NCBI RefSeq assembly: GCF_003867015.1
Contig: NZ_CP032548.1
Coordinates: forward strand, 2,113,001 to 2,177,000
DNA: 64,000 bases
Direction of reading: 5' to 3'
Origin: Tenacibaculum singaporense
GTDB taxonomy: Bacteria; Bacteroidota; Bacteroidia; Flavobacteriales; Flavobacteriaceae
Part shown: positions 53,595 through 61,996 of the stretch, one piece after another
Layout: each line of letters opens with the position of its first letter
Position numbering within the stretch: position 1 is the first letter of the stretch
Position numbers and translations under genes: made by a program
The notes under the pieces: generated by a model
Database searches by the model: none
Told to the model about the DNA's origin: nothing
Seen by the model: the letters and a program-made list of their open reading frames with translations, nothing else

Positions 53595-54113
53595 ATGAAA
53601 ATTGTATTATTAGGGTATATGGCTAGCGGAAAATCGACAATTGGGCGAATTTTAGCTGAAAAAATGCAAACTTCATTTATCGATTTAGATGAATATATAG
53701 AAGAAAAGGAAAGAAAAACAGTTTCTGAAATTTTTGAACAGAAAGGAGAAATCTATTTTAGAAAGCAAGAACATATATATTTAAAAGAGCTTTTAGAAAA
53801 AGAAGGTGATTTCGTTTTATCTTTAGGAGGGGGGACTCCATGCTATGCTAGAAATATGGAGGTATTATTAAGTTTTAGCAATGCGAAGTCTGTGTATTTA
53901 AAAACAAGCATCCATACCATTGTAAACAGGTTAACGAGCGAAAAAAGCAAACGCCCATTAGTAGCTCGTTTGAATAAAGAAGAACTAACAGAGTTTGTTG
54001 CCAAACATTTATTTGAGCGAAGTTACTATTACAATCAAGCTCAATATAAGATTACTATTGATGACAAAAATAAAGATGAAATAGTGGAAGACTTATTATC
54101 TTTATTAAGTTAA
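53595..54113 (+). CDS. aroK: Shikimate kinase
   Basis: 172 aa. It phosphorylates shikimate in the chorismate pathway. P-loop GYMASGKST (7-15), shikimate-binding DLDEYIE (about 33-39), LSLGGGTPCY and the lid RPLVARL are present. It is convergent with the phosphoribosyltransferase gene, overlapping by 9 nt. aroQ of the same pathway is at 18.7 kb. Confidence 0.95.
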   Translation: MKIVLLGYMASGKSTIGRILAEKMQTSFIDLDEYIEEKERKTVSEIFEQKGEIYFRKQEHIYLKELLEKEGDFVLSLGGGTPCYARNMEVLLSFSNAKSVYLKTSIHTIVNRLTSEKSKRPLVARLNKEELTEFVAKHLFERSYYYNQAQYKITIDDKNKDEIVEDLLSLLS

Positions 54114-54608
54114 GTAAGCAATTGTTTCGTTGGTTTTAAACTCTACGACTACGTGTTCTTTAATAGAAGTTGATAGAGAAATACCTTTAAAATCAGCTTT
54201 TACAGGATACTTTTTATGGTTTCGGTTTACTAATACCGCTGTTTTAAATCTTTTTAAAGGAACTTCTAAGAAGTGCTTTACACCATATATTAAAGTAGTT
54301 CCTGAGTTTAAAACATCGTCGACTAAGACCAACGCTTTATTCTGATATTCTTCACTGTTAATAGAGGTAGTGATCGGGATTATAGGATTTTTCTTGTCGA
54401 TTGAAACTTTGCATAAAACTACTCTTATAGGAGAAATTTCACTTAATACATTTGATATTTTTTCTGCTAAAAAATATCCATTATCAGCAATACCAGCTAT
54501 AATAATTTCTTTTTCGTTACTATTACTTTCATAAATTTGAAAAGCGATTCGACGAATTTTTTGTTCAATTTGAGTATTGTTTAAGATAATATTATTTATG
54601 TCTGTCAT
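54105..54608 (-). CDS. Phosphoribosyltransferase family protein (PyrR/HPRT-like)
   Basis: 167 aa type I PRTase. The PRPP loop is VLVDDVLNSGTT (94-105). IIAGIADNGYFLAEKI is the N-terminal pyrophosphate-loop region. RFKTAVLVNRNHKKYPVKAD is typical of PyrR-like members. It could be a uracil or hypoxanthine transferase, or a PyrR-type regulator; the base is not decidable here. It follows the S4 gene by 28 nt on the same strand. Confidence 0.88.
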   Translation of the reverse strand: MTDINNIILNNTQIEQKIRRIAFQIYESNSNEKEIIIAGIADNGYFLAEKISNVLSEISPIRVVLCKVSIDKKNPIIPITTSINSEEYQNKALVLVDDVLNSGTTLIYGVKHFLEVPLKRFKTAVLVNRNHKKYPVKADFKGISLSTSIKEHVVVEFKTNETIAYLT

Positions 54609-54636
54609 TTTTAGCGAACCTTAACTTAATTTGGTA

Positions 54637-55026
54637 TTACAAATTAACATCATTTTTATTAGAATCGTCATAATAATCGTCAATATCACGTCGATCTTTT
54701 TTGGTAGGACGTCCAGTTCCTTTTTTACGATAATAGTCCTTAGTATATTTTAACAACTCAGTTTTTTCAAATTCTTCTTTAGGTGTTAAATCTTTTCTGT
54801 ATAAATCAACCAATTTAGCTCCAACACGGTTAGGAGGGATGTCTAGTACTTTTATCTGATAGTTAATTTGATTTTTTCGGATAGTAATTTCTTCATTACC
54901 AAATATTTCTTTTGATGGTTTTAAATTGATCCCATTTATTTTAACATGCCCTTTTTTGCAAGCATCTGTGGCAATACTACGGGTTTTAAATAAGCGAATG
55001 CACCACAAATATTTGTCAATTCTCAT
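54637..55026 (-). CDS. S4-domain RNA-binding protein (Hsp15-like)
   Basis: 129 aa. The S4 domain occupies 1-~60 (RIDKYLWCIRLFKTRSIATD, CKKGHVKINGINLKPSKEI). A basic tail (YYRKKGTGRPTKKDRRDIDD) follows, as in Hsp15/HslR, which binds the 50S subunit with stalled peptidyl-tRNA. It is probably co-transcribed with the phosphoribosyltransferase. Confidence 0.9.
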   Translation of the reverse strand: MRIDKYLWCIRLFKTRSIATDACKKGHVKINGINLKPSKEIFGNEEITIRKNQINYQIKVLDIPPNRVGAKLVDLYRKDLTPKEEFEKTELLKYTKDYYRKKGTGRPTKKDRRDIDDYYDDSNKNDVNL

Positions 55027-55105
55027 ATAAAAAGTTAATTTTTATCGTTTCATTTTTTACAAAGGTATAAAAATGGTAAATTGCGCGTTAAAATTTCAGA
55101 ATTAA

Positions 55106-56002
55106 ATGATAAAATTTAAACATCTATTTTATACAGCCATTATAGGTACTCTTTTGTATGCTTGTGGAAGTGATAGCAACTCTTTAGTTGACAATTTTGA
55201 CCATGAAGCTCAAGCTTTGAAAGATAAAGATTCGATAGCAAAATTTTTAAAGAATTATTATTTTGATGATACAATAGATTCTATAAAACCTATAATTGCT
55301 GGTAAAACACCATTGTCAGAAGATACTAGGTTAATAAAAAAGACACATACAGAAAACGATATTGAATATGATTTATATCATTTAGTTATAGAAGAAGGAC
55401 AATCTCCGAAAGGTAATCCTACAGAGTTAGACTCTGTTCTAACTAACTATCAAGTATGGTATACAACTAAAGTAGATCAATTAGAATTAAGTCAAACAGG
55501 AACTACTCCAATTTGGTGGAATTTGACATTATCAGGAAGTCAGTTCGATGCTCCTACGCCTATTAGAGGGTGGACCTTAGGAATTCCAAACTTTAAAGCA
55601 GGCATTAACACATCTAGTCAAGGAGAGCCTATTTCTTATGATAAATTTGGAAAAGGAATTTTGATTGTTCCTTCAGGCTTAGCTTATAGAAATTCGGTAA
55701 ATGGAGGAATACCTGCCAATTCTCAGCTAATCTTTTATATTGATTTATTCGACTTTGTAGAAGATACAGATCATGATAGAGATGGAGTAGCTTCAATTAA
55801 TGAAGACCCTGATGGAGATGGTGATCCAAGAAATGACGATACTGATAAGGATAAAATTCCTAATTATTTGGATACAGACGACGATGGTGATGGAGTTTTG
55901 ACAAAAGATGAGGATAAAAATGGAGATGGTAATCCAGCTAACGATTTTAGTGATCCAAATAAGCCTAATGTACCTGATTATTTGAACAGAGACATTTTTT
56001 AA
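55106..56002 (+). CDS. FKBP-type peptidyl-prolyl isomerase-like lipoprotein with Asp-rich repeats
   Basis: 298 aa. Lipobox LLYACG, Cys20. The middle part (VWYTTKVDQLELSQTG, TPIRGWTLGIPNFKAG, GILIVPSGLAYRNS, IPANSQLIFYIDLFD, about 115-227) is an FKBP domain of the type found as Bacteroidota lipoproteins. Residues about 228-290 are TSP3-like calcium-binding repeats (DTDHDRDGVASINEDPDGDG, DTDDDGDGVLTKDEDKNGDG). It probably assists folding of outer-membrane or secreted proteins. PPIase activity is inferred. Confidence 0.85.
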   Translation: MIKFKHLFYTAIIGTLLYACGSDSNSLVDNFDHEAQALKDKDSIAKFLKNYYFDDTIDSIKPIIAGKTPLSEDTRLIKKTHTENDIEYDLYHLVIEEGQSPKGNPTELDSVLTNYQVWYTTKVDQLELSQTGTTPIWWNLTLSGSQFDAPTPIRGWTLGIPNFKAGINTSSQGEPISYDKFGKGILIVPSGLAYRNSVNGGIPANSQLIFYIDLFDFVEDTDHDRDGVASINEDPDGDGDPRNDDTDKDKIPNYLDTDDDGDGVLTKDEDKNGDGNPANDFSDPNKPNVPDYLNRDIF

Positions 56003-56020
56003 GGTTAAAAAGTATAAATA

Positions 56021-56051
56021 AAAAAAACGAAGTCTAAGACTTCGTTTTTTT
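56021..56051. terminator. Bidirectional terminator
   Basis: Stem of at least 14 bp (aaaaaaacgaagtct/agacttcgtttttt) between the convergent FKBP and porin-like genes. Confidence 0.85.
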
Positions 56052-56074
56052 TATTTTTAAAACTTAAAAGGGCT

Positions 56075-56677
56075 TTAGAACCTATATGATAAACCTATAA
56101 TGATTTGATTCACACGAGTATCAAAATTTACATTTCCTACATTAGAATCTACAAATTCAGCTTCAGTATCAGACAAAGCTCTTTCCCAACGTACATCTAA
56201 TCCCAATTTACCAAGCTCAATACCAGCTCCTAACTGTAAACCAACAGAAAAGCCATCTGAATCTACTTGTTTAAGATCTTCAATATCAAAATCAGAATCT
56301 AAAATATACTGAAAAGAAGGTCCTGCAAAGACGTGTCCTACTTTTAAAAAGTTAAGCCCTAATAAAACAGGAATATCTATTTTTTGAATATCATAAGTAG
56401 TTACTGTAGTAGTAGGCTTATATTGAACTTCGTTACTTAATTGTGTATATACCAATTCTGGACGAATATATAAACCAGTAGCTGGTAGTTTTATACGTAA
56501 CCATGCTCCAGCATGAAACCCTGTTTTACTTTTTGCTCCATTAAAAACGTCATCTTTTACATCAGAAAAAGAGTCTGAATTATAGTTAATACCTCCTTTT
56601 ATACCTCCTTGTATTTGACTTTGAGCTAGTTGAAATCCTCCTAAAAAAAGGAAAACCATTAAAATTACTTTTTTCAT
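56075..56677 (-). CDS. Porin-family outer-membrane beta-barrel protein
   Basis: 200 aa. Signal peptide (KKVILMVFLFLGGFQLAQS). Strand-rich mature chain: GGIKGGINYNSDSFS, GFHAGAWLRIKLP, LYIRPELVYTQLSN and VFAGPSFQYILDSD are typical of the OMP_b-brl_2/PorT-like family. It ends IIGLSYRF with C-terminal Phe. PorT itself is a T9SS factor, but the family is broad and no specific role can be claimed. Confidence 0.82.
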   Translation of the reverse strand: MKKVILMVFLFLGGFQLAQSQIQGGIKGGINYNSDSFSDVKDDVFNGAKSKTGFHAGAWLRIKLPATGLYIRPELVYTQLSNEVQYKPTTTVTTYDIQKIDIPVLLGLNFLKVGHVFAGPSFQYILDSDFDIEDLKQVDSDGFSVGLQLGAGIELGKLGLDVRWERALSDTEAEFVDSNVGNVNFDTRVNQIIIGLSYRF

Positions 56678-56731
56678 TTTAGTTTAATTTATTTATTAAT
56701 AATTGGGGTTATACTTAAATTTATTATAAAA

Positions 56732-56767
56732 AAATACATCACTTTAAACCTAAAAAGTGATGTATTT
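56732..56767 (-). terminator. Terminator after the transketolase C-half gene
   Basis: 14-bp stem aaatacatcacttt/aaagtgatgtattt. It lies downstream of the gene on the minus strand and upstream of the porin-like gene. Confidence 0.7.
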
Positions 56768-56788
56768 ATTGTTTAATATTTTGTGTTT

Positions 56789-57739
56789 TTATTTTCTAGA
56801 AATAACTTTTTCAACTGCTTTTACTATAGCTTCATCATTTAAACCATATTTTTCCATTAACTCAGCAGGAGTAGCAGATTCTCCAAAACTATCATTTACA
56901 GCAACAAATTCTTGTGGAGTAGGAGTGTTAGTAGCTAAACAACGAGCAACACTTTCTCCTAAACCTCCATACTTATTATGCTCTTCAGCTGTAACTACAC
57001 ATCCTGTTTTAGCAACAGATTTTAAAATAGCATCTTCATCTAATGGTTTAATTGTATGAATGTTTATTACTTCAGCAGAAATACCTTTTTCTTCTAGTTG
57101 CTCTGCAGCTTGTAAAGCTTCCCAAACTAAATGACCTGTAGCAACAATAGTAACATCATTACCTTCGGTGAGTTGAACAGCTTTTCCTATTTCAAAAGGT
57201 TGATCGGTCATGAATACAGGTACTTTTGGGCGTCCAAAACGTAAATATACAGGTCCTTCATGTTCCGCAATGGCTAAAGTTGCAGCTTTAGTTTGGCTAT
57301 AATCACAAGTGTTTATTACAGTCATTCCAGGCAACATTTTCATTAACCCGATGTCTTCTAAAATTTGATGTGTTGCTCCATCTTCTCCTAAGGTTAATCC
57401 TGCATGAGAAGCACAAATTTTTACATTTTTATCAGAATAAGCAACTGATTGACGAATTTGGTCATAAACTCTACCAGTTGAAAAGTTAGCGAATGTACCT
57501 GTAAAAGGAATTTTCCCTCCAATAGTTAATCCAGCCGCAATTCCTATCATATTTGCTTCAGCAATTCCTACTTGATAAAAACGCTCAGGGTGATTTTTAG
57601 CAAATTCATTCATTTTTAAAGAACCTGTTAAATCTGCACATAGAGCTACAACATTAGGATTTTTTTGCCCTAACTCTGTTAAACCATCACCAAACCCAGA
57701 TCGGGTATCTTTTTTTTCTGTGTAAGTATATTTTTTCAT
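56789..57739 (-). CDS. Transketolase, C-terminal subunit
   Basis: 316 aa, covering the pyrimidine-binding and C-terminal domains of transketolase. The catalytic Glu region is [17 protein letters not shown], followed by [40 protein letters not shown] lies near the end. The enzyme needs an N-terminal (pyrophosphate-binding) subunit. Split transketolases are usual in Bacteroidota, but the gene for the partner is not next to this one. Upstream on the same strand is maf. Confidence 0.9.
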   Translation of the reverse strand: MKKYTYTEKKDTRSGFGDGLTELGQKNPNVVALCADLTGSLKMNEFAKNHPERFYQVGIAEANMIGIAAGLTIGGKIPFTGTFANFSTGRVYDQIRQSVAYSDKNVKICASHAGLTLGEDGATHQILEDIGLMKMLPGMTVINTCDYSQTKAATLAIAEHEGPVYLRFGRPKVPVFMTDQPFEIGKAVQLTEGNDVTIVATGHLVWEALQAAEQLEEKGISAEVINIHTIKPLDEDAILKSVAKTGCVVTAEEHNKYGGLGESVARCLATNTPTPQEFVAVNDSFGESATPAELMEKYGLNDEAIVKAVEKVISRK

Positions 57740-57793
57740 CAGTTTGTGTTGTGTAAATACGCGTCAAAAATAATCTTTTATATAGATGTAAAG

Positions 57794-58375
57794 CTACAAT
57801 TTTGATAATTCTTTGTAAAGTTTATGAATAGGAAATCCCATAACGTTAAAATAACTTCCTTCAATTTTAGCAATTCCTATTTTACCTATCCATTCCTGAA
57901 TACCATAAGCTCCTGCTTTATCAAATGGTTTGTACGTTTTTATGTAGTAATCAATTTCATCGTCTAAAAGTTCTCTAAAACTAACAATAGTGGTATCATT
58001 CACAGTTTTTTGAAATGATTTGTTAGTAATACATATGGAGGTAATAACTTCATGTGTGGTGTTGGATAGTTTTTTTAGCATTTGAAATGCCTCATCGTAA
58101 TTTTTAGGTTTTCCTAAGGCTTCATTATTTATCCATACAATGGTGTCTGATGTTATTAATAACTCATTCTCTCCTAAATCTTTTTTGAAAGGAATAGCTT
58201 TTAAGTCAGCCAAAAAATCAGTTATTTCTGTTTGGCGCAATTCCTCAGGATAAATCTCTTCTACCTCTTTGGTTTTAATGGTAAAAGGAATATCTAAGCT
58301 TTTTATAAGTTCTTGTCTTCTTGGAGAGTTTGAAGCAAGAATAACAGAATATTTTGATAGTTTAGTTGATAACAT
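57794..58375 (-). CDS. maf: Maf family nucleotide pyrophosphatase
   Basis: 193 aa. ILASNSPRRQELI (about 12-24), EVEEIYPEE, LITSDTIVW and AGAYGIQEWIG are Maf/HAM1-like signatures. The family dephosphorylates modified or non-canonical (d)NTPs such as dTTP/UTP or m7GTP. Its start overlaps the end of the UbiA-like gene by 14 nt. Confidence 0.93.
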   Translation of the reverse strand: MLSTKLSKYSVILASNSPRRQELIKSLDIPFTIKTKEVEEIYPEELRQTEITDFLADLKAIPFKKDLGENELLITSDTIVWINNEALGKPKNYDEAFQMLKKLSNTTHEVITSICITNKSFQKTVNDTTIVSFRELLDDEIDYYIKTYKPFDKAGAYGIQEWIGKIGIAKIEGSYFNVMGFPIHKLYKELSKL

Positions 58376-59258
58376 ATTTTATATAGTAAGCTATGGTAGG
58401 AACACTTAAAAGTGCTAAAAGAAAATTAACGTAACTAATTTTATGTAAAAAGTTGTAGTCTTTAGTTTCAGAAGCTAACATTAGTCGATAAATAAAGTAT
58501 AACTCAGGAATTGTTCCTAGTAACATAATTGTTGAGAAAATGAACTTATTTTTAATAAAAGCAATCGCTATTGAAAAAACAAATAAACAACCAATAATAG
58601 AGAGCATTAAAGCAATGTTTTTCGCTCTTTTTCGCCCTAATAAAACAGGAAGAGTATTTTGTTTATTAAGGTTATCTTGATTTACGTTAATAATATCAAT
58701 AATTATTTCAACAACGATATTGCTTAAAAAAGAGATGATTACATAACCAATAGTTATTAACTGAAGATCGTAAAACAATTCCCATTGCTCAATAGATAAA
58801 TTCAGAGGAAAATCAAACCACCAAAGTGTAAGTAACGCAAAAGGTTTTAGGAATGATGTAACAATATTGCTAAAAAAAGTTTTTTGAACATTGTTTTTAG
58901 AATATAGGTAGACAATAATAGGGCAGACAATGAATATGAGCCCATACGAAGTTTTATTTACTTTTATAGATAAAAATAAACCAACTACAATACCAACTAT
59001 CGTTAAGTAAATAGATAGTTTTTTTACTCTTTGTAGAGGAAGTCTAGTTTTTTTTTGTGAATTTCTGAAGAAAAAACTAGTTAAATAACCAGAAGCCAAT
59101 AAAAAAGCACTTGAAATAGACAATAAACCTAAATCAAGAAAGGAAAGAGTTGTTTTGAATCCATAACCGTGTAAAAAAGAAAACTTAAATAAGAATAGGA
59201 TAAAAATAAAGTATATAATCTTCTTCCATTGAATGATATTTAAAAAAGTATCATTCAT
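58362..59258 (-). CDS. UbiA-superfamily-like membrane protein, first Asp motif missing
   Basis: 298 aa with about eight membrane helices. The position next to maf and the segment EIIIDIINVNQDNLNKQNTL followed by PVLLGRKRAK match UbiA prenyltransferases, of the geranylgeranylglycerol-phosphate type often found beside maf in Bacteroidota. UbiA enzymes need two Asp-rich motifs. The second (DIINVNQD) is partly kept. Where the first NDxxDxxxD should be, the sequence reads LASGYLTSFFFRNSQKKTRL, with no Asp. It is therefore probably inactive as a canonical prenyltransferase or has a changed mechanism. Stop and start are one base apart with smpB. Confidence 0.7.
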   Translation of the reverse strand: MNDTFLNIIQWKKIIYFIFILFLFKFSFLHGYGFKTTLSFLDLGLLSISSAFLLASGYLTSFFFRNSQKKTRLPLQRVKKLSIYLTIVGIVVGLFLSIKVNKTSYGLIFIVCPIIVYLYSKNNVQKTFFSNIVTSFLKPFALLTLWWFDFPLNLSIEQWELFYDLQLITIGYVIISFLSNIVVEIIIDIINVNQDNLNKQNTLPVLLGRKRAKNIALMLSIIGCLFVFSIAIAFIKNKFIFSTIMLLGTIPELYFIYRLMLASETKDYNFLHKISYVNFLLALLSVPTIAYYIKYVIN

Positions 59259-59716
59259 TAGTTATAAGCCTTTTTAATTCGGGCTAAATCACGTTTGTTA
59301 TCACGATCTTTTATGTTTTGTCTTTTATCATGGGTTTTCTTTCCTTTAGCTAAAGCAATGTCTAATTTAGCCCAACCGTTTTCATTTATAAACAATCGTA
59401 ACGGAACAATTGTATTTCCTTTAGCTTCAACTTCTTTCTCAAGTTTTTTTAGCTCACGCTTATTTAATAATAAACGACGTTCACTTTTTGGATTATGATT
59501 ATAGTGATGTCCAAAAGCATATTCTTCAATATACATATTTATCACAAAAAGTTCTCCTTTATCGTTAAATTCACAAAAGCTTTCGGTAATTCGAGCTTTA
59601 CTTTGTCGTATAGACTTAATTTCTGTACCAGTGAGCTGAATTCCTGCTGTGTATTTATCAAGTATCTCGTATTCAAAACGAGCTTTTTTATTCTGTATGT
59701 TAATCTTTTTTTGCAT
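59258..59716 (-). CDS. smpB: SsrA-binding protein SmpB
   Basis: 152 aa. Partner of tmRNA in trans-translation. NKKARFEYEILDKYTAGIQL, GTEIKSIR, EYAFGHHYNHNPKSERRLLL and the C-terminal KGKKTHDKRQNIKDRDNKRD tail that enters the ribosomal A-site are present. tmRNA was not found in the window. It is upstream of the UbiA-like and maf genes in one run. Confidence 0.96.
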   Translation of the reverse strand: MQKKINIQNKKARFEYEILDKYTAGIQLTGTEIKSIRQSKARITESFCEFNDKGELFVINMYIEEYAFGHHYNHNPKSERRLLLNKRELKKLEKEVEAKGNTIVPLRLFINENGWAKLDIALAKGKKTHDKRQNIKDRDNKRDLARIKKAYN

Positions 59717-59808
59717 AAATAGAACAACAAATATAACTATAATTTTAAGTTGTTAAATAAAATTATTAAGCTATGATTTAAGTCATGTTTTTAGGGGAGA
59801 GTGGGATG

Positions 59809-59816
59809 TAATTTTG
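59809..59816 (+). promoter_or_regulatory. -7 box for ompW-like gene
   Basis: TAATTTTG matches TAnnTTTG, 22 nt before the ATG at 59839. An aggggagagtggga purine tract sits immediately upstream where the spacer lies, and no -33 TTG is seen. Confidence 0.55.
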
Positions 59817-59838
59817 CTAAAAATTTAAACTTATAATC

Positions 59839-60474
59839 ATGAAAAAAATTATATTAAGTATTGTATTAGGAATATTGTTTTTTAGTAATGTAAATGCACA
59901 AGAAACTACTAAAACAAATGATTTTAAAAAATGGCAAGCACGTTTTAGATGGGTGAGTGTTTTACCAAATGAATCTGCAACAATTGGTACTATTGGTGGA
60001 GATGTTGAAATAGGTAAAAGTTTTATTCCAGAGTTAGATTTTACTTACTATTTTACTGAAAATATTGCAGCTGAATTAATTTTAGGTACAACAAACCATG
60101 ATGTAAAAGCGGTAAATACAGCGTTAGGAGACGTTAATTTAGGAGATGTTTGGTTATTACCTCCAACACTAACTTTACAATATCACTTTAATATAAACGA
60201 TTTTAAACCTTATGTTGGTGCTGGTGTAAATTATACTATTTTTTACAATGCTGACCCAGGAGCTGTTGTAGATGTAGATTATGAAAATGGTTTTGGATAT
60301 GCTCTTCAATTAGGATTTGATTACGACCTAGATGATACTTGGTTTTTAAATGTAGATGCTAAGTATGTTGGCTTAAGTACTGATGTATCTGTAAATGCAG
60401 GTATTGCAACCGTACCAGCAGAAGTTGATATTAACCCTTTGCTTATTGGTTTTGGTGTAGGTATGAGGTTTTAA
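59839..60474 (+). CDS. OmpW-family outer-membrane protein
   Basis: 211 aa. Signal peptide (KKIILSIVLGILFFSNVNAQ). Barrel features: ARFRWVSVLPNESATIGTIG, GKSFIPELDFTYYFTENIAA, LPPTLTLQYHFNIN, FKPYVGAGVNYTIFYNADPG are OmpW-type. It ends GFGVGMRF with Phe. An eight-stranded barrel with a hydrophobic pocket is expected. Single-gene unit with promoter and terminator. Confidence 0.88.
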   Translation: MKKIILSIVLGILFFSNVNAQETTKTNDFKKWQARFRWVSVLPNESATIGTIGGDVEIGKSFIPELDFTYYFTENIAAELILGTTNHDVKAVNTALGDVNLGDVWLLPPTLTLQYHFNINDFKPYVGAGVNYTIFYNADPGAVVDVDYENGFGYALQLGFDYDLDDTWFLNVDAKYVGLSTDVSVNAGIATVPAEVDINPLLIGFGVGMRF

Positions 60475-60497
60475 CCAATAAATTATAATCCCCTTTC

Positions 60498-60523
60498 ATA
60501 GAGCTACATTTTTGTAGCTCTAT
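60498..60523 (+). terminator. Terminator after ompW-like gene
   Basis: 11-bp perfect stem atagagctaca/tgtagctctat with T-run. Confidence 0.85.
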
Positions 60524-60608
60524 TTTTTTGTGTTAAACTTAACAATTTAAATTAATGAATACTCCTAAATTAGCATACTAAATTAGAGATAAATACAAAC
60601 CAAAACTT

Positions 60609-61337
60609 ATGCGATATTTATATATTTCACTACTTTTATTAGTTGTTTCATGCAAACCAAAGTTTACTGCTCAAGAAATAATAGACAAGTCAATAGAGTA
60701 TTCTAAATTGAATGAAATAGAGAATGCTATAATTTCTTTCAACTTCAGAAAAAACAGTTATGAAGCAACCAGAAAAAATGGAACATTTGAACTGGTAAGA
60801 GTTATAAAAAATGATTCAATAAAGATAAAAGACATATTATCAAATGATGGTTTTGAACGATTTGTGAATGATAGCTTAGTAGAGTTATCAGAAAAAGATA
60901 AAAATCGTTATAGTAATTCGGTAAACTCTGTTCACTATTTTTCAGTATTACCTTTAGGATTAAATGATAAAGCGGTTCAAAAAAAGTTATTAGAACCAGT
61001 TATAATTAAAGGGAAAGAGTATTATAAAATTAGAATAACCTTTACAGAAGAAGGCGGGGGAGAAGACTTTGACGATGTTTTCATTTATTGGTTTGCTAAA
61101 GATAACTTTCAGTTAGATTATTTAGCGTATAAATATCATACAAATGGAGGAGGAGTACGTTTTAGAGATGTAAAAGAAGAAAAAGTTATTAAAGGAATTC
61201 GGTTTGTAGATTATAATAATTATAAACCTCTGAATAAGGATATAGATTTTTACACTATTGATAAATTATACGAAGAAAGTAAATTGAAAAAATTATCTGA
61301 AATCGTTTTAGAAGATATACAAGTAAATACTTTTTAG
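60609..61337 (+). CDS. DUF6503 family lipoprotein
   Basis: 242 aa. Lipobox LLVVSC, Cys15. KFTAQEIIDKSIEYSKLNEI then AIISFNFRKNSYEATRKNG match a Bacteroidota exported family I recognise as DUF6503. A stretch GGGEDFDDVFIYWFAKDNFQ and a C-terminal IRFVDYNNYKPLNKD follow. No enzymatic motif is visible. Periplasmic, function unknown. Confidence 0.75.
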   Translation: MRYLYISLLLLVVSCKPKFTAQEIIDKSIEYSKLNEIENAIISFNFRKNSYEATRKNGTFELVRVIKNDSIKIKDILSNDGFERFVNDSLVELSEKDKNRYSNSVNSVHYFSVLPLGLNDKAVQKKLLEPVIIKGKEYYKIRITFTEEGGGEDFDDVFIYWFAKDNFQLDYLAYKYHTNGGGVRFRDVKEEKVIKGIRFVDYNNYKPLNKDIDFYTIDKLYEESKLKKLSEIVLEDIQVNTF

Positions 61338-61354
61338 TTGTTTTATTGGTTGAA

Positions 61355-61405
61355 GTTTACAAAAAACCGAGTATTCCTGTTAAGAATACTCGGTTTTTTG
61401 TAAAC
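61355..61405. terminator. 22-bp perfect bidirectional terminator
   Basis: Arms 61355-61376 and 61384-61405 are perfect complements (gtttacaaaaaaccgagtat...) around a 7-nt loop, between the convergent DUF6503 and hsp20 genes. Confidence 0.9.
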
Positions 61406-61430
61406 TAAAATAAGTGATTATGGATTTAAG

Positions 61431-61859
61431 TTATTCAACCGTAATTAGTTTAGAAGGCTTGGGTTTGGCAGCTTCTAATTTAGGGATGTTAATTTTTAGC
61501 TCACCATTTTTATAGGTAGCTTTAATTTTTTCACTATCAACAATACCTTTTGGTAGTGTAAAACTTCTTTTAAACGACATATAACTATATTCTTTTCGTG
61601 TATAGTTATCGTTCGTGTTCTCTTTATTCTCTTTTTTTTCTGATGAAATAGTCAAAATATCATTTTCAAGATTTACTTGAAAATCTTCCTTATTCATTCC
61701 AGGAGCAGCTACATCAACTGTAAACTCATTTTCATTTTCTTTAATGTTTACAGCTGGCAATGTAGTGTTTGTATCTGAGAAATTTGAAGTTGACCAGTCT
61801 CTAAAAAAATCATTAAAGACGTTTGGTAATACTGGAAAATCAGAACTCTTTAATAACAT
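61431..61859 (-). CDS. Hsp20/alpha-crystallin small heat shock protein
   Basis: 142 aa. The alpha-crystallin domain (about 36-130) has VNIKENENEFTVDVAAPGMN, then KRSFTLPKGIVDSEKIKATY and NGELKINIPKLE. ATP-independent holdase. It lies directly downstream of clpB on the same strand, a sensible pairing: Hsp20 holds aggregates that ClpB/DnaK resolve. Confidence 0.93.
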   Translation of the reverse strand: MLLKSSDFPVLPNVFNDFFRDWSTSNFSDTNTTLPAVNIKENENEFTVDVAAPGMNKEDFQVNLENDILTISSEKKENKENTNDNYTRKEYSYMSFKRSFTLPKGIVDSEKIKATYKNGELKINIPKLEAAKPKPSKLITVE

Positions 61860-61926
61860 AACTTTATATTTTTTAGTTAAACATTAATCTTTAATAACTA
61901 GTATTCAAAAAAAATACCAATTTTAA

Positions 61927-61969
61927 AAAGTGACATTTTTTCACTAAAAAAATGAAACAATGTCACTTT
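61927..61969 (-). terminator. Hairpin between clpB and hsp20
   Basis: 10-bp stem aaagtgacat/atgtcacttt with a 23-nt loop, 28 nt past the clpB stop. Termination or mRNA-processing function is possible. The large loop is unusual for an intrinsic terminator. Confidence 0.45.
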
Positions 61970-61996
61970 GTGTATTGATTTACAGGTATTTATTTG

